DNA of 56,199 bases from positions 1 through 56,199 of the forward strand of contig NZ_CALART010000005.1 of the NCBI RefSeq assembly GCF_937888285.1. Direction: 5' to 3'. The stretch comes from an uncultured Aquimonas sp. Lineage in GTDB: Bacteria > Pseudomonadota > Gammaproteobacteria > Xanthomonadales > Xanthomonadaceae. The first letter of the stretch is position 1. Each line of letters begins with the position of its first letter. Position numbers and translations under genes: made by a program. The notes below the pieces were generated by a model. That model saw only the letters and a list, made by a program, of their open reading frames with translations. It had not been told where the DNA came from and did not search any database. Shown one piece after another: positions 1 through 9,908 of the stretch.

Positions 1-1
1 C

Positions 2-1396
<1,395 letters not shown>

Positions 1397-1421
1397 TCGT
1401 TTCGATGATGGTTTGACCCCA

Positions 1422-1447
1422 CGCGGCCCGCCTTGTGCGGGCCGCGT
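1422..1447 (+). terminator. Hairpin after hppA
   Basis: A perfect 10-bp GC stem (1422-1431 with 1437-1446) and a 5-nt loop lie 26 bases after the hppA stop. There is no clear T tract, so it could be a weak terminator or an RNA-stabilising hairpin. It separates hppA from the cas operon. Confidence 0.5.
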
Positions 1448-1570
1448 GCGTTGCAGGCTACGGCAGCCCAAACGACGCGCGTCGGGTTTGCATTTGTTGG
1501 CAGCGCTTGGGGTATTGCGCGCTCGCGTTGGCTGCTAGCGTCCGTCTTCCCACATCGGGACTTCGATGAA

Positions 1571-3799
1571 ATGGTCTATGCGCGCGCAATCAAGGACGCT
1601 CAAGGCGCACTGAGGTTTCAGGCGCTCGAAGATCACCTGCAGGGCGTCGCGGGTCGCGCCCAGTGCTTCGCAGCTGCGTTCGGATGCGAGGCCTGGGGCG
1701 AGCTGGCTGGGCGCTGGCATGACCTGGGCAAGTACGCCGCCGACTTTCAGCGCTATCTGCTGGAAGCCAATGGGGTTGAGGTGGATCACGAGGACGCGGG
1801 CATCGGCGACAGCGGTCGCGTGGATCACTCCGCTGCCGGCGCGCTGCATGCCCTGTGCCAACTCGGCCCACTTGGCGCGCTCATTGCCCACCCCATCGCA
1901 GCCCATCATGCGGGGCTCTACGACGCTTCCGAGCTTGAGGCTCGACTGCAACGTGCAAGAACGGCCGGCCGACTCGAAGCAGCGAAGCTGGCCGCACCAC
2001 CGCCGCACGTTCTCGACAGCGCGGCGCTCGCTCCGCCCACGATCCCCGGCCGTGAAGACGAGCCGCTGGCGTTTGCCACCTGGCTGCGCCTGCTGTTCTC
2101 CTGCCTCGTCGACGCCGACGTGCTGGACAGCGAAGCCTTCGGCGACCCGGCGGCCTCGGGCCTGCGCAGCGCCTATCCCACGCTGGGCGAACTCAAGCCG
2201 CGCTTCGATGCGCACATGGCGAGATTCACCGCCGACAGCCCGGTCAAGCAACTGCGCGCGCAGATTCTCGCCGACTGCCGCGAGCGCGCCGCCTGTGCGC
2301 CGGGCCTGTTCAGCCTGACCGTGCCCACCGGCGGCGGCAAGACGCTCTCCAGCATGGCCTTCGCGCTGGAGCACGCGCAGCGCCACGGCTTCAAGCGGGT
2401 GATCTATGTCATCCCCTACACCAGCATCATCGAACAGACCGCGGACGTGTTCCGCGGGATGTTCGGCGAGGCGGTCGTCGAGCATCACAGCAACTTCGAG
2501 GTCCAGAACGAGGGCAGCCGCGAAACGCAACGCTCGCGCCTGGCCACCGAGAACTGGGATGCGCCGATCATCGTCACCACCAATGTGCAGTTCTTCGAAT
2601 CCCTGTTCGCCGCCCGCACCAGCCGCTGCCGCAAACTGCACAACATCCTCGACAGCGTGGTGATCCTGGACGAGGCGCAGATGCTGCCGCCGCCCTTCCT
2701 GCTGCCGATCACACAGGTGCTGCGCCTGCTCAGCCAGCACTACCGCACTTCGATCGTCCTGTGCACCGCCACCCAGCCCGCGCTGTCGGAGCGCCGCAGC
2801 TTCGACCAGTATTTCCGCGGCCTGCCTGAGCCCACCGAGCTGATGGCAGACCGCGATGCGCTGTACCGCCAGTTGAAGCGCGTGCAGGTCGAGCTGCCCG
2901 AAGACCTGTCGGTCGGCACCGACTGGCCCGAGCTGGCAGAACGCGTCAGCGCCCATGAGTGCGTACTGGTGATCGTCAACAGCCGCGCCGATGCGCAGGC
3001 CCTGCATGCGCTGCTGCCTGAGGGCAGCCTGCATCTGTCGGGGCGCATGTGCGGCGCCCATCGCTCCGAAGTGATCCAGCAGATCCGCCATCGACTGCAG
3101 GCGCGACGCGAGGGCCACGACACCGCACCGCTGCGCGTGGTCAGCACCAGCCTGATCGAGGCCGGTGTGGATGTGGACTTCCCTGTCGTCTACCGCGCGC
3201 TGGCTGGGCTGGACTCGATCGCGCAGGCGGCCGGACGCTGCAACCGCGAGGGGCTGCTGACCGAGCTCGGCAGAGTGATCGTGTTCGTGCCGATGAAGCC
3301 GGCGCCACCGGGGCTGCAACGCATGGGCGCGCAGGCCTGCATCGGCGTATTGAAGCAAGCCGAAGGCGACCCGCTGCAGCCCGCGCTGTTCACCCGCTAC
3401 TTCCAGTCTCTTTACAACGACTGCGCGCTGGATCAGCACGATATCGTCGGGCTGCTCAAGGCCCAGAACCTGCAGCTGCGCACGGCAGCCGAGCGCTTCA
3501 AGCTGATCGATGATCGGCAGCAGGCGATCCTGGTGCCCTACCAGTCGGATGCGGAAGACGCGCGCTATGCGGCTGCGCGCGCTGCGCTGATGGCACAGCA
3601 GAGCCAGGGCTCGGCGCTGCGCCGGCTCCAGAGGTTCGCCGTCAACGTGAACCCGCGGGACTTTCAGCATCTGCAGAACTCTCACGAAGTTCACGAGCTG
3701 TTCCCGGGGGTCTGGGAACTGGTCTCTTCAACGCAATACGACGCTGTTCTGGGCCTACGGCTGGATGGCCCCGATGCCAGCGCCCTCTTGATGGTTTGA
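1571..3799 (+). CDS. cas3: Type I-C CRISPR-associated helicase-nuclease Cas3
   Basis: The effector nuclease-helicase recruited by Cascade to degrade target DNA. I chose the ATG at 1571 (742 aa) because the family-like N-terminus (MVYARAIKDAQG) starts there. The frame stays open upstream to 1433, but that part is Cascade-unlike. An N-terminal HD nuclease domain shows HD at about residues 50-51 (RWHDLGKY), then HSAAGALHAL and AAHHAGLYD. The SF2 helicase part has Walker A VPTGGGKTLS at about residue 255, the DEAQ box (VILDEAQML) at about 367, and motif VI AQAAGRCNREG at about 552. It is the first gene of the operon; cas5c begins 10 bp after its stop behind a GGAG ribosome site. A 719-aa antisense open frame opposite it is a codon-bias shadow. 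Confidence 0.96.
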   Translation: MVYARAIKDAQGALRFQALEDHLQGVAGRAQCFAAAFGCEAWGELAGRWHDLGKYAADFQRYLLEANGVEVDHEDAGIGDSGRVDHSAAGALHALCQLGPLGALIAHPIAAHHAGLYDASELEARLQRARTAGRLEAAKLAAPPPHVLDSAALAPPTIPGREDEPLAFATWLRLLFSCLVDADVLDSEAFGDPAASGLRSAYPTLGELKPRFDAHMARFTADSPVKQLRAQILADCRERAACAPGLFSLTVPTGGGKTLSSMAFALEHAQRHGFKRVIYVIPYTSIIEQTADVFRGMFGEAVVEHHSNFEVQNEGSRETQRSRLATENWDAPIIVTTNVQFFESLFAARTSRCRKLHNILDSVVILDEAQMLPPPFLLPITQVLRLLSQHYRTSIVLCTATQPALSERRSFDQYFRGLPEPTELMADRDALYRQLKRVQVELPEDLSVGTDWPELAERVSAHECVLVIVNSRADAQALHALLPEGSLHLSGRMCGAHRSEVIQQIRHRLQARREGHDTAPLRVVSTSLIEAGVDVDFPVVYRALAGLDSIAQAAGRCNREGLLTELGRVIVFVPMKPAPPGLQRMGAQACIGVLKQAEGDPLQPALFTRYFQSLYNDCALDQHDIVGLLKAQNLQLRTAAERFKLIDDRQQAILVPYQSDAEDARYAAARAALMAQQSQGSALRRLQRFAVNVNPRDFQHLQNSHEVHELFPGVWELVSSTQYDAVLGLRLDGPDASALLMV

Positions 3800-3809
3800 T
3801 GGAGCACGC

Positions 3810-4475
3810 ATGCAAGGTTTCTGTCTGGACGTCCGCGGCGACTTCGCCTGCTTCACCCGGCCCGAGATGAAGGCCGAGCGCGTGTCCTATGACGTGATCA
3901 CACCGTCGGCGGCGCGCGCGATTTTCGAGTCGATCTGCTGGAAGCCGGCGATCCGCTGGCAGGTTCAGAAGATCGAGGTGCTGAACCCGATCCGCTGGTT
4001 CAGCCTGCGCCGCAACGAGGTCGGCGCGGTGGTGTCGTCGCGCTCGGTCGAGGCCGCCATGCGCTCGGGCTCGGGCGCGCTGGCGCTGTACGCCGACGAG
4101 GATCGCCAGCAGCGCGCCGGCCTGTTTCTGCGCGATGTGCGCTACCGCCTGCATGCGCGCTTCGAGCTGACCCGCGAGGCCGGGCCCGGCGACAACGCCG
4201 GCAAGTTCGCCGACATGTTCCGCCGCCGCGCGCAGCGCGGGCAGTGCGTCAACCAGCCCTATCTCGGCTGCCGCGAGTTCTCGGCCGACGTGCGCTGGGT
4301 GGAAGACGTGGCCGCTGAACCCGCCGCGCTGGACGAGACTCGCGACCTGGGCTGGATGCTCTACGACCTCGACTTCGCCAACCCCACCGAGCCCGCGCCG
4401 AGGTTCTTCAAGGCGACGCTGCAGCAGGGCGTGGTGCAGGTGCCGGCCTGGAACAGCCCGGAGGTGCGCGGATGA
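3810..4475 (+). CDS. cas5c: Type I-C Cas5c (Cas5d) crRNA-processing Cascade subunit
   Basis: In type I-C systems Cas5 replaces Cas6: it cuts pre-crRNA at the base of the repeat hairpin and stays bound to the 5' handle in Cascade. The 221-aa protein has the characteristic block VSYDVITPSAARAIFE, followed by WKPAIRW and FSLRRNEV, and a later RDVRYRLHARFEL segment, all typical of the Csd5/Cas5d family. Its stop overlaps the cas8c start by 4 bp (ATGA), which implies translational coupling. Here it must recognise a repeat with a longer hairpin than usual for I-C, so the RNA-contact residues may differ from model Cas5d proteins. That last point is inference. Confidence 0.95.
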   Translation: MQGFCLDVRGDFACFTRPEMKAERVSYDVITPSAARAIFESICWKPAIRWQVQKIEVLNPIRWFSLRRNEVGAVVSSRSVEAAMRSGSGALALYADEDRQQRAGLFLRDVRYRLHARFELTREAGPGDNAGKFADMFRRRAQRGQCVNQPYLGCREFSADVRWVEDVAAEPAALDETRDLGWMLYDLDFANPTEPAPRFFKATLQQGVVQVPAWNSPEVRG

Positions 4476-6232
4476 TCCTGCAGAGCCTGGTCGAGCTGTA
4501 CGAGCGCCGCATGAAGCTCAGCGACGCCAACGAGCAGCCGGCGCCGCTGGGGTTCGAGAACAAGGAGATCCCGTTCCTGATCGAGATCGACAGCGACGGA
4601 CGTTTCCTCCAACTTCGGGACGTGCGGCTGGGCGAAGGCAAGGCGCGCCGAGCGCGGCCGCGCATCGTGCCGCAGGGCGAGAAGAAGACTTCGGGCGTCA
4701 AGGCCAACCTGCTCTGGGACACCGCCGAGTACGTGCTGGGCTGTCCGGTCGAGCTGAAGGGCAAGGCCTCGAAGCCCGAGCGCCTGCGCGAACAGCATTT
4801 GGCCTTTCGCCAGCGCATCGAGAACCTGCCGGAGCCTGCGCGCAGCGATGCCGGCGTCGCGGCCGTGCTCGCCTTTCTGGATTCACTCGACCTTGACCAG
4901 CTGGCGCGCGACCCGCTGTGGGAGGAAATCCGTACCAGCAACCCTCTGATGAGCTTCCGCCTCTCCAGTGATGACGACTTGGTCTGCCAGCGCCCGGCGG
5001 TGGAGGCTGCCTGCAGGTCACTGCTGTCGGCCTCGGACAACGACGGTCTGTGTCTGGTCAGCGGCGAGCCGGCGCCGATCGAGCGACTGCATGCGGCCAT
5101 CAAGGGCGTGTTGGGTGCGCAGACTTCGGGCGCCAACATCGTGTCTTTCAATCAGGCCTCGTTCGCGTCCTACGGCAAGTCGCAGGGCGCGAATGCCCCC
5201 GTCGGCAAGGACGCTGCCGCCAAGTACACGACGGCGCTGAACGATCTGCTGGGCCGCAACTCCCGGCAGCGCGCGCAGGTGGGCGACACCTCGATGGTGT
5301 TCTGGTCCGAGCAGGACAGCGCCATGGAGCAAGGCGACTTTCTGAGTCTGCTGGGCATCGCCCAGGAGGACGACCCGGCCGCGCACACCGACCGCGTCGC
5401 CAAGCTCTATGCCGCCGTGCGCACCGGCCAATATGCGCAGCTGCCCGAGGCCCGACAACGCTTCTTCGTGCTGGGCCTGGCACCGAATGCGGCGCGGCTG
5501 TCGGTGCGCTTCTGGCATGTCGACACCATCGCCGGCATGTCCGCGCGCTTTGCCCGCTGGTTCGATGACATCGCGCTCGCCCACGGGCCGAATCAGCCAG
5601 ACGCACTGTCTCTCAACAGCCTGCTTCGCGCCTGCGCACTGCAAGGCAAGCTCGACAACCTGCCGCCTAGCCTGGGTAGCGACATCCTGCGCGCCGTCCT
5701 GACCGGCGCTGCCTATCCGCAGAGCTGGCTTCATGCCGCGCTTCGACGATTTCGAGCGGAACGCCGAGGCGAGCGAAGCATCGACTATCCGCGCGTCGCT
5801 GCACTCAAGGCTTGCTTGAATCGCATGGCCACCACAGACAAGGAGAGGCTTACCGTGTCCCTCGATCCAGACAACACCGACATCGCCTATCGCTTGGGCC
5901 GTCTGTTCGCGGTGCTGGAGCGCATTCAGGAGGAAGCGAACCCGAGAATCAACGCCACCATCCGAGATCGCTACTTTGGCGCTGCATCAAGCAACCCGAT
6001 GACTGTGTTCCCCACGCTACTGAGACTCAAGAACCACCATCTCGGCAAGCTCGGCAAAGGTAGGGCTAAGAACCTCGAGACCTTGATCGGCTCGATCACA
6101 GATGCCCTGCCGGGCTCGAACCCGTTCCCAGCAGTGTTCGACCTCGCTGCGCAAGGTCGCTTCGCGGTGGGCTACTACCACCAGCGTCAGGATTCCTCCA
6201 CTTACCGCAATCACCAGGAGAACGCAGCATGA
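4472..6232 (+). CDS. cas8c: Type I-C Cas8c (Csd1) large Cascade subunit
   Basis: The large Cascade subunit of type I-C, which recognises the PAM and helps open target DNA; in this subtype the gene also gives an internal Cas11c product. The 586-aa protein starts MILQSLVELYERR, as Csd1 proteins do, and has the family segments DSDGRFLQL, CLVSGEPAPIERLH, VSFNQASFASYGKSQG and GRLFAVLERIQEEANP. The C-terminal third (from about residue 440) is where the small Cas11c subunit is normally translated internally. ATGs at 5825, in frame within KACLNRMATTDKERL, are candidates, but I could not prove one. The gene overlaps both cas5c and cas7c by 4 bp. The 3' end looks less GC-rich than the 5' part. Confidence 0.95.
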   Translation: MILQSLVELYERRMKLSDANEQPAPLGFENKEIPFLIEIDSDGRFLQLRDVRLGEGKARRARPRIVPQGEKKTSGVKANLLWDTAEYVLGCPVELKGKASKPERLREQHLAFRQRIENLPEPARSDAGVAAVLAFLDSLDLDQLARDPLWEEIRTSNPLMSFRLSSDDDLVCQRPAVEAACRSLLSASDNDGLCLVSGEPAPIERLHAAIKGVLGAQTSGANIVSFNQASFASYGKSQGANAPVGKDAAAKYTTALNDLLGRNSRQRAQVGDTSMVFWSEQDSAMEQGDFLSLLGIAQEDDPAAHTDRVAKLYAAVRTGQYAQLPEARQRFFVLGLAPNAARLSVRFWHVDTIAGMSARFARWFDDIALAHGPNQPDALSLNSLLRACALQGKLDNLPPSLGSDILRAVLTGAAYPQSWLHAALRRFRAERRGERSIDYPRVAALKACLNRMATTDKERLTVSLDPDNTDIAYRLGRLFAVLERIQEEANPRINATIRDRYFGAASSNPMTVFPTLLRLKNHHLGKLGKGRAKNLETLIGSITDALPGSNPFPAVFDLAAQGRFAVGYYHQRQDSSTYRNHQENAA

Positions 6233-7341
6233 GCCTTGTCAATCGCTTCGATTTTGCCTTGCTGTTTGATGTCATCGACGGCAATCCGAACGGAGATCCC
6301 GACGCCGGCAATCTGCCCAGGCTGGATGCGGAGACCGGGCGTGGACTTGTGACCGACGTGTGCCTCAAGCGGAAGGTCCGAAACTTCGTAGCGCTCACCC
6401 GTGAGTACGCGAAACCCTACGACATCTACGTGCGCGAGCGGAGCGTTCTCGGACGCGCTCATGTGGAGGCCTTCAAGGAACTTGGTATCAGTTTGGGTGA
6501 CGAGAGCAGAGTCCCGATTACCCATACGCAAGCAGAAGCGCTTGAGGAACTCGGGCTTCCAGAGGGGCTGAGCATCCAGGAAGAAGACGACGATTCCTGG
6601 CGACTTGTCGTCGCAGCCGACGTTGACCCCAAGGCGATCAAAGCTTCCATCAAGGAGCTGCAGGCGCCAAAGGCGCTCTCACAGCTACTGACCAAGGCAC
6701 TCTCGGGAGCTAAGGGGCGAAAGCCCACCCCCGCAGAGAGTGACGGTGGCAAGGCTTGGCTGTGCAAGAACTACTTCGACATCCGTACCTTTGGCGCGGT
6801 GCTGAGCCTCAAGTCAGCGCCCAACTGCGGCCAGGTCCGCGGCCCCGTCCAGCTCACCTTTGGCCGCTCGGTCGACCCCATCGTCGCGCAGGAGCACAGC
6901 ATCACCCGCATGGCCGTCGCCACCGAGGCCGAGGCCGAGAAGCAGGGCGGCGACAACCGCACCATGGGCCGCAAGCACACCGTGCCCTATGGCCTCTATG
7001 TCGCGCACGGCTTCGTCTCCAGCTTCCTTGCCAAGCAGTCGGGCTTCTCGGCGGACGACCTCGAACTGCTGTGGCAGGCGCTCGGCCAGATGTTCGAGCA
7101 CGACCGCTCGGCCGCACGCGGCCAGATGTCCACGCGCGGCCTGTACGTGTTCAAGCACGAGAGCGAGCTGGGCAATGCGCCCGCGCACAGCCTGTTCGAC
7201 CGTCTCACGGTGGCGCGCAAGCCCGAGATGGCCATTGCCCGATGCTTCGACCATTACGACGTGCGCTTCGACGGGCGTACTCTTGCCGTGGGCGAAACCG
7301 TATCCGCCGGCCCGGGCGTTGAACTGATCCGCAGGTGCTGA
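6229..7341 (+). CDS. cas7c: Type I-C Cas7c (Csd2) Cascade backbone protein
   Basis: Forms the helical backbone along the crRNA spacer in Cascade. The 370-aa protein begins with an RRM-type start containing the diagnostic NPNGDPDAGN motif. It then has LTDVC-like and LKRKVRNFV segments and DIRTFGAVLS, followed by the conserved GPVQLTFGRSVDPI and MGRKHTVPYGLYVAHGF blocks. The start overlaps the cas8c stop (ATGA). The first half (to about 6780) is visibly less GC-rich than the second half, which may mark a recombination junction. Its stop is followed after a single base by the DUF433 antitoxin-like gene instead of cas4, which is the usual next gene. Confidence 0.96.
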   Translation: MSLVNRFDFALLFDVIDGNPNGDPDAGNLPRLDAETGRGLVTDVCLKRKVRNFVALTREYAKPYDIYVRERSVLGRAHVEAFKELGISLGDESRVPITHTQAEALEELGLPEGLSIQEEDDDSWRLVVAADVDPKAIKASIKELQAPKALSQLLTKALSGAKGRKPTPAESDGGKAWLCKNYFDIRTFGAVLSLKSAPNCGQVRGPVQLTFGRSVDPIVAQEHSITRMAVATEAEAEKQGGDNRTMGRKHTVPYGLYVAHGFVSSFLAKQSGFSADDLELLWQALGQMFEHDRSAARGQMSTRGLYVFKHESELGNAPAHSLFDRLTVARKPEMAIARCFDHYDVRFDGRTLAVGETVSAGPGVELIRRC

Positions 7342-7342
7342 C

Positions 7343-7582
7343 ATGGACTGGAAGGGCCGCATCGTGGCCGACCCCGAGGTGATGCTGGGCAAGCCCTGCA
7401 TCCGCGGCACGCGCATCTCGGTGGAGTGGATTCTGGAGCGGCTCTCCGGCGGCTGGGACGTGCTCACCCTGATCGAGGCCTACCCGCACCTGTGCGCCGA
7501 AGACGTCCAGGCGGCGCTGGCCTTTGCCGCCGAGCTGATGCGCGACGAGCGCTACATCGCCGCGAGCAAGGCGGTGGCCTAG
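7343..7582 (+). CDS. DUF433 family antitoxin-like protein inside the cas operon
   Basis: A 79-aa protein with the DUF433 signature: DPEVMLGKPCIRGTRISVEWILERL, given here only by its key elements (GKPCIRGTRI at about residues 17-26, then YPHL and EDVQAAL). DUF433 is a small helix-turn-helix domain that in many genomes precedes a DUF5615 PIN-like gene and is predicted to be the antitoxin. It starts one base after the cas7c stop and ends three bases before the DUF5615 start, so it has no room for its own promoter and must be expressed with the cas genes. It may bind DNA to autoregulate and neutralise its partner; neither is shown here. Codon use matches the flanking GC-rich cas genes. Confidence 0.9.
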   Translation: MDWKGRIVADPEVMLGKPCIRGTRISVEWILERLSGGWDVLTLIEAYPHLCAEDVQAALAFAAELMRDERYIAASKAVA

Positions 7583-7585
7583 GCC

Positions 7586-7966
7586 ATGTGGCCGCCGCGC
7601 CTGCTGGCCAACGAGAACCTGCCCGCACCGTCGATCCGGCGGCTGCGGGCGGCGGGTATCGACGTGGCCGCCGTTCGCGAGGACTCCCCGGGCATCGACG
7701 ACATCAGCGTGCTGGCGCGCGCCGTGGCCGAGCAGCGCTGGCTGCTGACCTTCGACATGGACTACGGCGAGCTGATCTTCCGGCGCGGCCTGACGCCACC
7801 GCCTGCGCTGGTGCTCTACCGCCTTCAGCGCTTCGGCGTGGACGATGCCGCGCTGCGCCTGCTCGCGTTGCTCGATTCCGCCGAGGCGCGCAGCGGCGGC
7901 TACTTCATCGTGCTGGACGAGGCCGTGCGCTGGCGGCCCTTGGGCGATGCGGCGGGTGGACGCTGA
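7586..7966 (+). CDS. DUF5615 PIN-like toxin/nuclease partner inside the cas operon
   Basis: A 126-aa protein of the DUF5615 (Mut7-C/PIN-like) family. Seen motifs are LLANENLPAPSIRRLRAAG near the start (acidic/Asn residues of the PIN-like active site), GIDVAAVRED, then LLTFDMDYGELIFRRG with the second acidic cluster, and LVLYRLQRF. DUF433-DUF5615 pairs are predicted VapBC-like toxin-antitoxin modules in which this protein would be the RNase toxin. The role is family inference. The gene overlaps the cas4 start by 20 bp and follows DUF433 by 3 bp, so the pair is embedded in a single cas transcript. No frameshift or lost acidic residue is visible, so it appears intact. Confidence 0.88.
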   Translation: MWPPRLLANENLPAPSIRRLRAAGIDVAAVREDSPGIDDISVLARAVAEQRWLLTFDMDYGELIFRRGLTPPPALVLYRLQRFGVDDAALRLLALLDSAEARSGGYFIVLDEAVRWRPLGDAAGGR

Positions 7967-8570
7967 AGACCCCATCCCGCTGTCGGCCCTGCAGCACTGG
8001 AGCTATTGCCCGCGCCAGTGCGCGTTGATCCACCTTGAGCAAGCCTTTGCCGAGAACCTGCACACCGCGCGCGGGCGCGCAGTGCATGCGCTGGTGGACG
8101 AACCCGGCGTGGAGCGCGCAGGCCGCACGCGCATCGAGCGCGCCATGCCGCTGTGGTGCGAACGCCTGGGCCTGATCGGCAAGGCCGATGTCGTCGAGTT
8201 CGCCGCCGATGGCACGCCCTACCCCGTGGAATACAAACACGGTCGCCGACGCCAGCGCCGTCACGACGAACTGCAGCTGGCCGCGCAGGCGCTGTGCCTG
8301 GAAGAGATGACCGGCAAGCCAGTGCCCGCGGGCGCGATCTACCACCACAGCTCGCGCCGCCGTCGCGAGGTGCGCATCGACGCCGCACTGCGCGCCGAGG
8401 TGGAAGCAGCAGCCCTCGCAGTGCGAGAGATGCTGCGTCAGGCGCGCCTGCCGCCACCCGCCAACGACACCCGCTGCCGCGAGTGCTCATTGATCGAACT
8501 CTGCCAACCCAAGCCGCTGGCCGAGCACGCCCGCTACGCGGCGCTGCTGAAGGAGCTGACCGCGCCATGA
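7947..8570 (+). CDS. cas4: Cas4 (type I-C) RecB-like nuclease for spacer acquisition
   Basis: Trims prespacers and selects PAM-containing ends together with Cas1-Cas2. I chose the ATG at 7947 (207 aa), which places the PLSALQHWSYCPRQCAL motif about 10 residues in. A GTG at 7956 is an alternative. The first cysteine pair is in CPRQC near the N-terminus, and the C-terminal iron-sulphur cysteines are in CRECSLIELC. The RecB-type nuclease core is GKADVVEF followed by YPVEYKHG, and then QLAAQALCLEEM. The gene overlaps the DUF5615 gene by 20 bp and ends in a 4-bp overlap with cas1. In canonical I-C loci cas4 directly follows cas7; here the DUF433/DUF5615 pair intervenes. Confidence 0.95.
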   Translation: MRRVDAEDPIPLSALQHWSYCPRQCALIHLEQAFAENLHTARGRAVHALVDEPGVERAGRTRIERAMPLWCERLGLIGKADVVEFAADGTPYPVEYKHGRRRQRRHDELQLAAQALCLEEMTGKPVPAGAIYHHSSRRRREVRIDAALRAEVEAAALAVREMLRQARLPPPANDTRCRECSLIELCQPKPLAEHARYAALLKELTAP

Positions 8571-9610
8571 GCCTCAGCTACACCCTGCAGAACACCTTGT
8601 ATGTGATGACCGGCGGTAGCTATCTGCATCTGGACAACGACACCGTGCGCATCGAGGTGGAGCGCGAAACCCGCCTGCGCGTGCCCCTGCACCATCTGGG
8701 CAGCATCGTCTGTCTGGGCGATGTGCTGATCTCACCGGCCCTGATCGGACGCTGCGCGGAAGCCGGCATCGGGCTCTGCCTGCTGGACCGCAGCGGCCGA
8801 TTCCGCGCGCGCGTCGAAGGCCCGATGAGCGGCAACGTGCTGCTGCGTCAGGCCCAGCATCAGGCGGTCTCGGATACCGCCAGCACGCTGGCGAATGCGC
8901 GCCAGTTCGTGCTGGGCAAGCTGCGCAACAGCCGGAATGTGCTGCAGCGCAGCGCGCGCGAGGCGAAGAGCGAAGCCGACAGCGAAGCGCTGGCTGCGGC
9001 GGTGCAGAAGTTCGATGCCTCGCTGCGCGCCGCCACCGCAGTGGAAGATCTGGATGCCCTGCGCGGCGTGGAAGGCGAAGCCGCGCGCACCTATTTCGGT
9101 GCCTTCCAGCACCTGATTCGCCCCGACCGCCGCGAGGCCTTCGCGCCTTCCGGGCGCAGCCGACGGCCGCCGCGGGATCGCTGCAACGCGCTGCTCTCCT
9201 ACCTCTATACCTTGATCACTCACGAATGCCGCAGCGCGCTCGAAGTGGTGGGGCTCGATCCGCAGATGGGCTTTCTGCATGCCTTGCGGCCCGGCCGGCC
9301 TGCGCTGGCGCTCGACCTGGTGGAAGAGTTCCGCGCGGTGCTGGCCGATCGCACTGCGTTGTCCTTGATCAACCGCGGGCAGATCGGCGAGAACGATTTC
9401 CGCATCACCGAAGGCGGCGGCGTGCTGCTGGGCGACGAGGCGCGCCGCACCGTCGCCACCGCTTGGCAAACCCGCAAGCAGGACGTACTGACCCACCCGC
9501 TGCTGGAGGCCGAGATCCCCTGCGGTCTGCTGCCACAGGTGCAGGCGCGCATCCTGGCGCGCAGCCTGCGCGGCGAAACACCCGCCTACCTGCCCTATTT
9601 GCACCGCTGA
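8567..9610 (+). CDS. cas1: Cas1 (type I-C) spacer integrase
   Basis: The integrase subunit that inserts prespacers at the leader end of the array. ATG at 8567 gives 347 aa, the usual I-C size. Conserved blocks are LQNTLYVMTGGSYLHL at the start, the C-terminal helix NALLSYLYTLITHECRSALE with the catalytic Glu, and PQMGFLH followed by LALDLVEEFR with the catalytic His and Asp. QTRKQDVLTHPLLE also fits the family. The start overlaps the cas4 stop, and cas2 follows after 7 bp. The frame is open far upstream (to 8153), but that part is out-of-frame cas4 sequence. Confidence 0.97.
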   Translation: MSLSYTLQNTLYVMTGGSYLHLDNDTVRIEVERETRLRVPLHHLGSIVCLGDVLISPALIGRCAEAGIGLCLLDRSGRFRARVEGPMSGNVLLRQAQHQAVSDTASTLANARQFVLGKLRNSRNVLQRSAREAKSEADSEALAAAVQKFDASLRAATAVEDLDALRGVEGEAARTYFGAFQHLIRPDRREAFAPSGRSRRPPRDRCNALLSYLYTLITHECRSALEVVGLDPQMGFLHALRPGRPALALDLVEEFRAVLADRTALSLINRGQIGENDFRITEGGGVLLGDEARRTVATAWQTRKQDVLTHPLLEAEIPCGLLPQVQARILARSLRGETPAYLPYLHR

Positions 9611-9617
9611 GGTCGCC

Positions 9618-9908
9618 ATGCTGGTCATCGCCTGCTACGACGTGTCCACCGAAACCAGCGAAGGCCGCAGTCGCCTGCGCCGCGTGGCCAAGGCCTGCGA
9701 ACGCATCGGCCAGCGCGTGCAGAAGTCGGTGTTCGAATGCCGCATCAACCAGATGCAGTTCGAAGAGCTGGAGCGCCGCCTGCTGTCGATCATCGACCCC
9801 GAGCAGGACTGCCTGCGCTTCTACCGCCTGCACGAACCGGCGGAGCTCAACATCAAGCAGCACGGCAACTTCCGTGCGCTAGACTTCGATGGCCCCTTGG
9901 TGGTCTGA
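9618..9908 (+). CDS. cas2: Cas2 adaptation protein
   Basis: A 96-aa ferredoxin-fold protein that bridges two Cas1 dimers in the integration complex. It begins MLVIACYDVSTE with the conserved Asp on the first strand, followed by RLRRVAKACERIGQRVQKSVFEC, given here only as the typical Cas2 helix-strand order. It ends with LDFDGPLVV, as I-C Cas2 proteins often do. It is the last cas gene; the leader and array follow within 176 bp, so leader orientation is clear. Confidence 0.97.
   Translation: MLVIACYDVSTETSEGRSRLRRVAKACERIGQRVQKSVFECRINQMQFEELERRLLSIIDPEQDCLRFYRLHEPAELNIKQHGNFRALDFDGPLVV

Noticed and set aside
1448..1570. Promoter for the cas operon
   Set aside because: A TTGCAT / TATTGC pair at about 1488-1518 has a 19-bp spacing and poor match; not convincing enough to annotate.
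1535..3694. 719-codon antisense open frame opposite cas3
   Set aside because: High-GC codon bias leaves the opposite strand free of stops; no domain, no ribosome site, Arg/Gln/Ala-rich composition. cas3 is certain.
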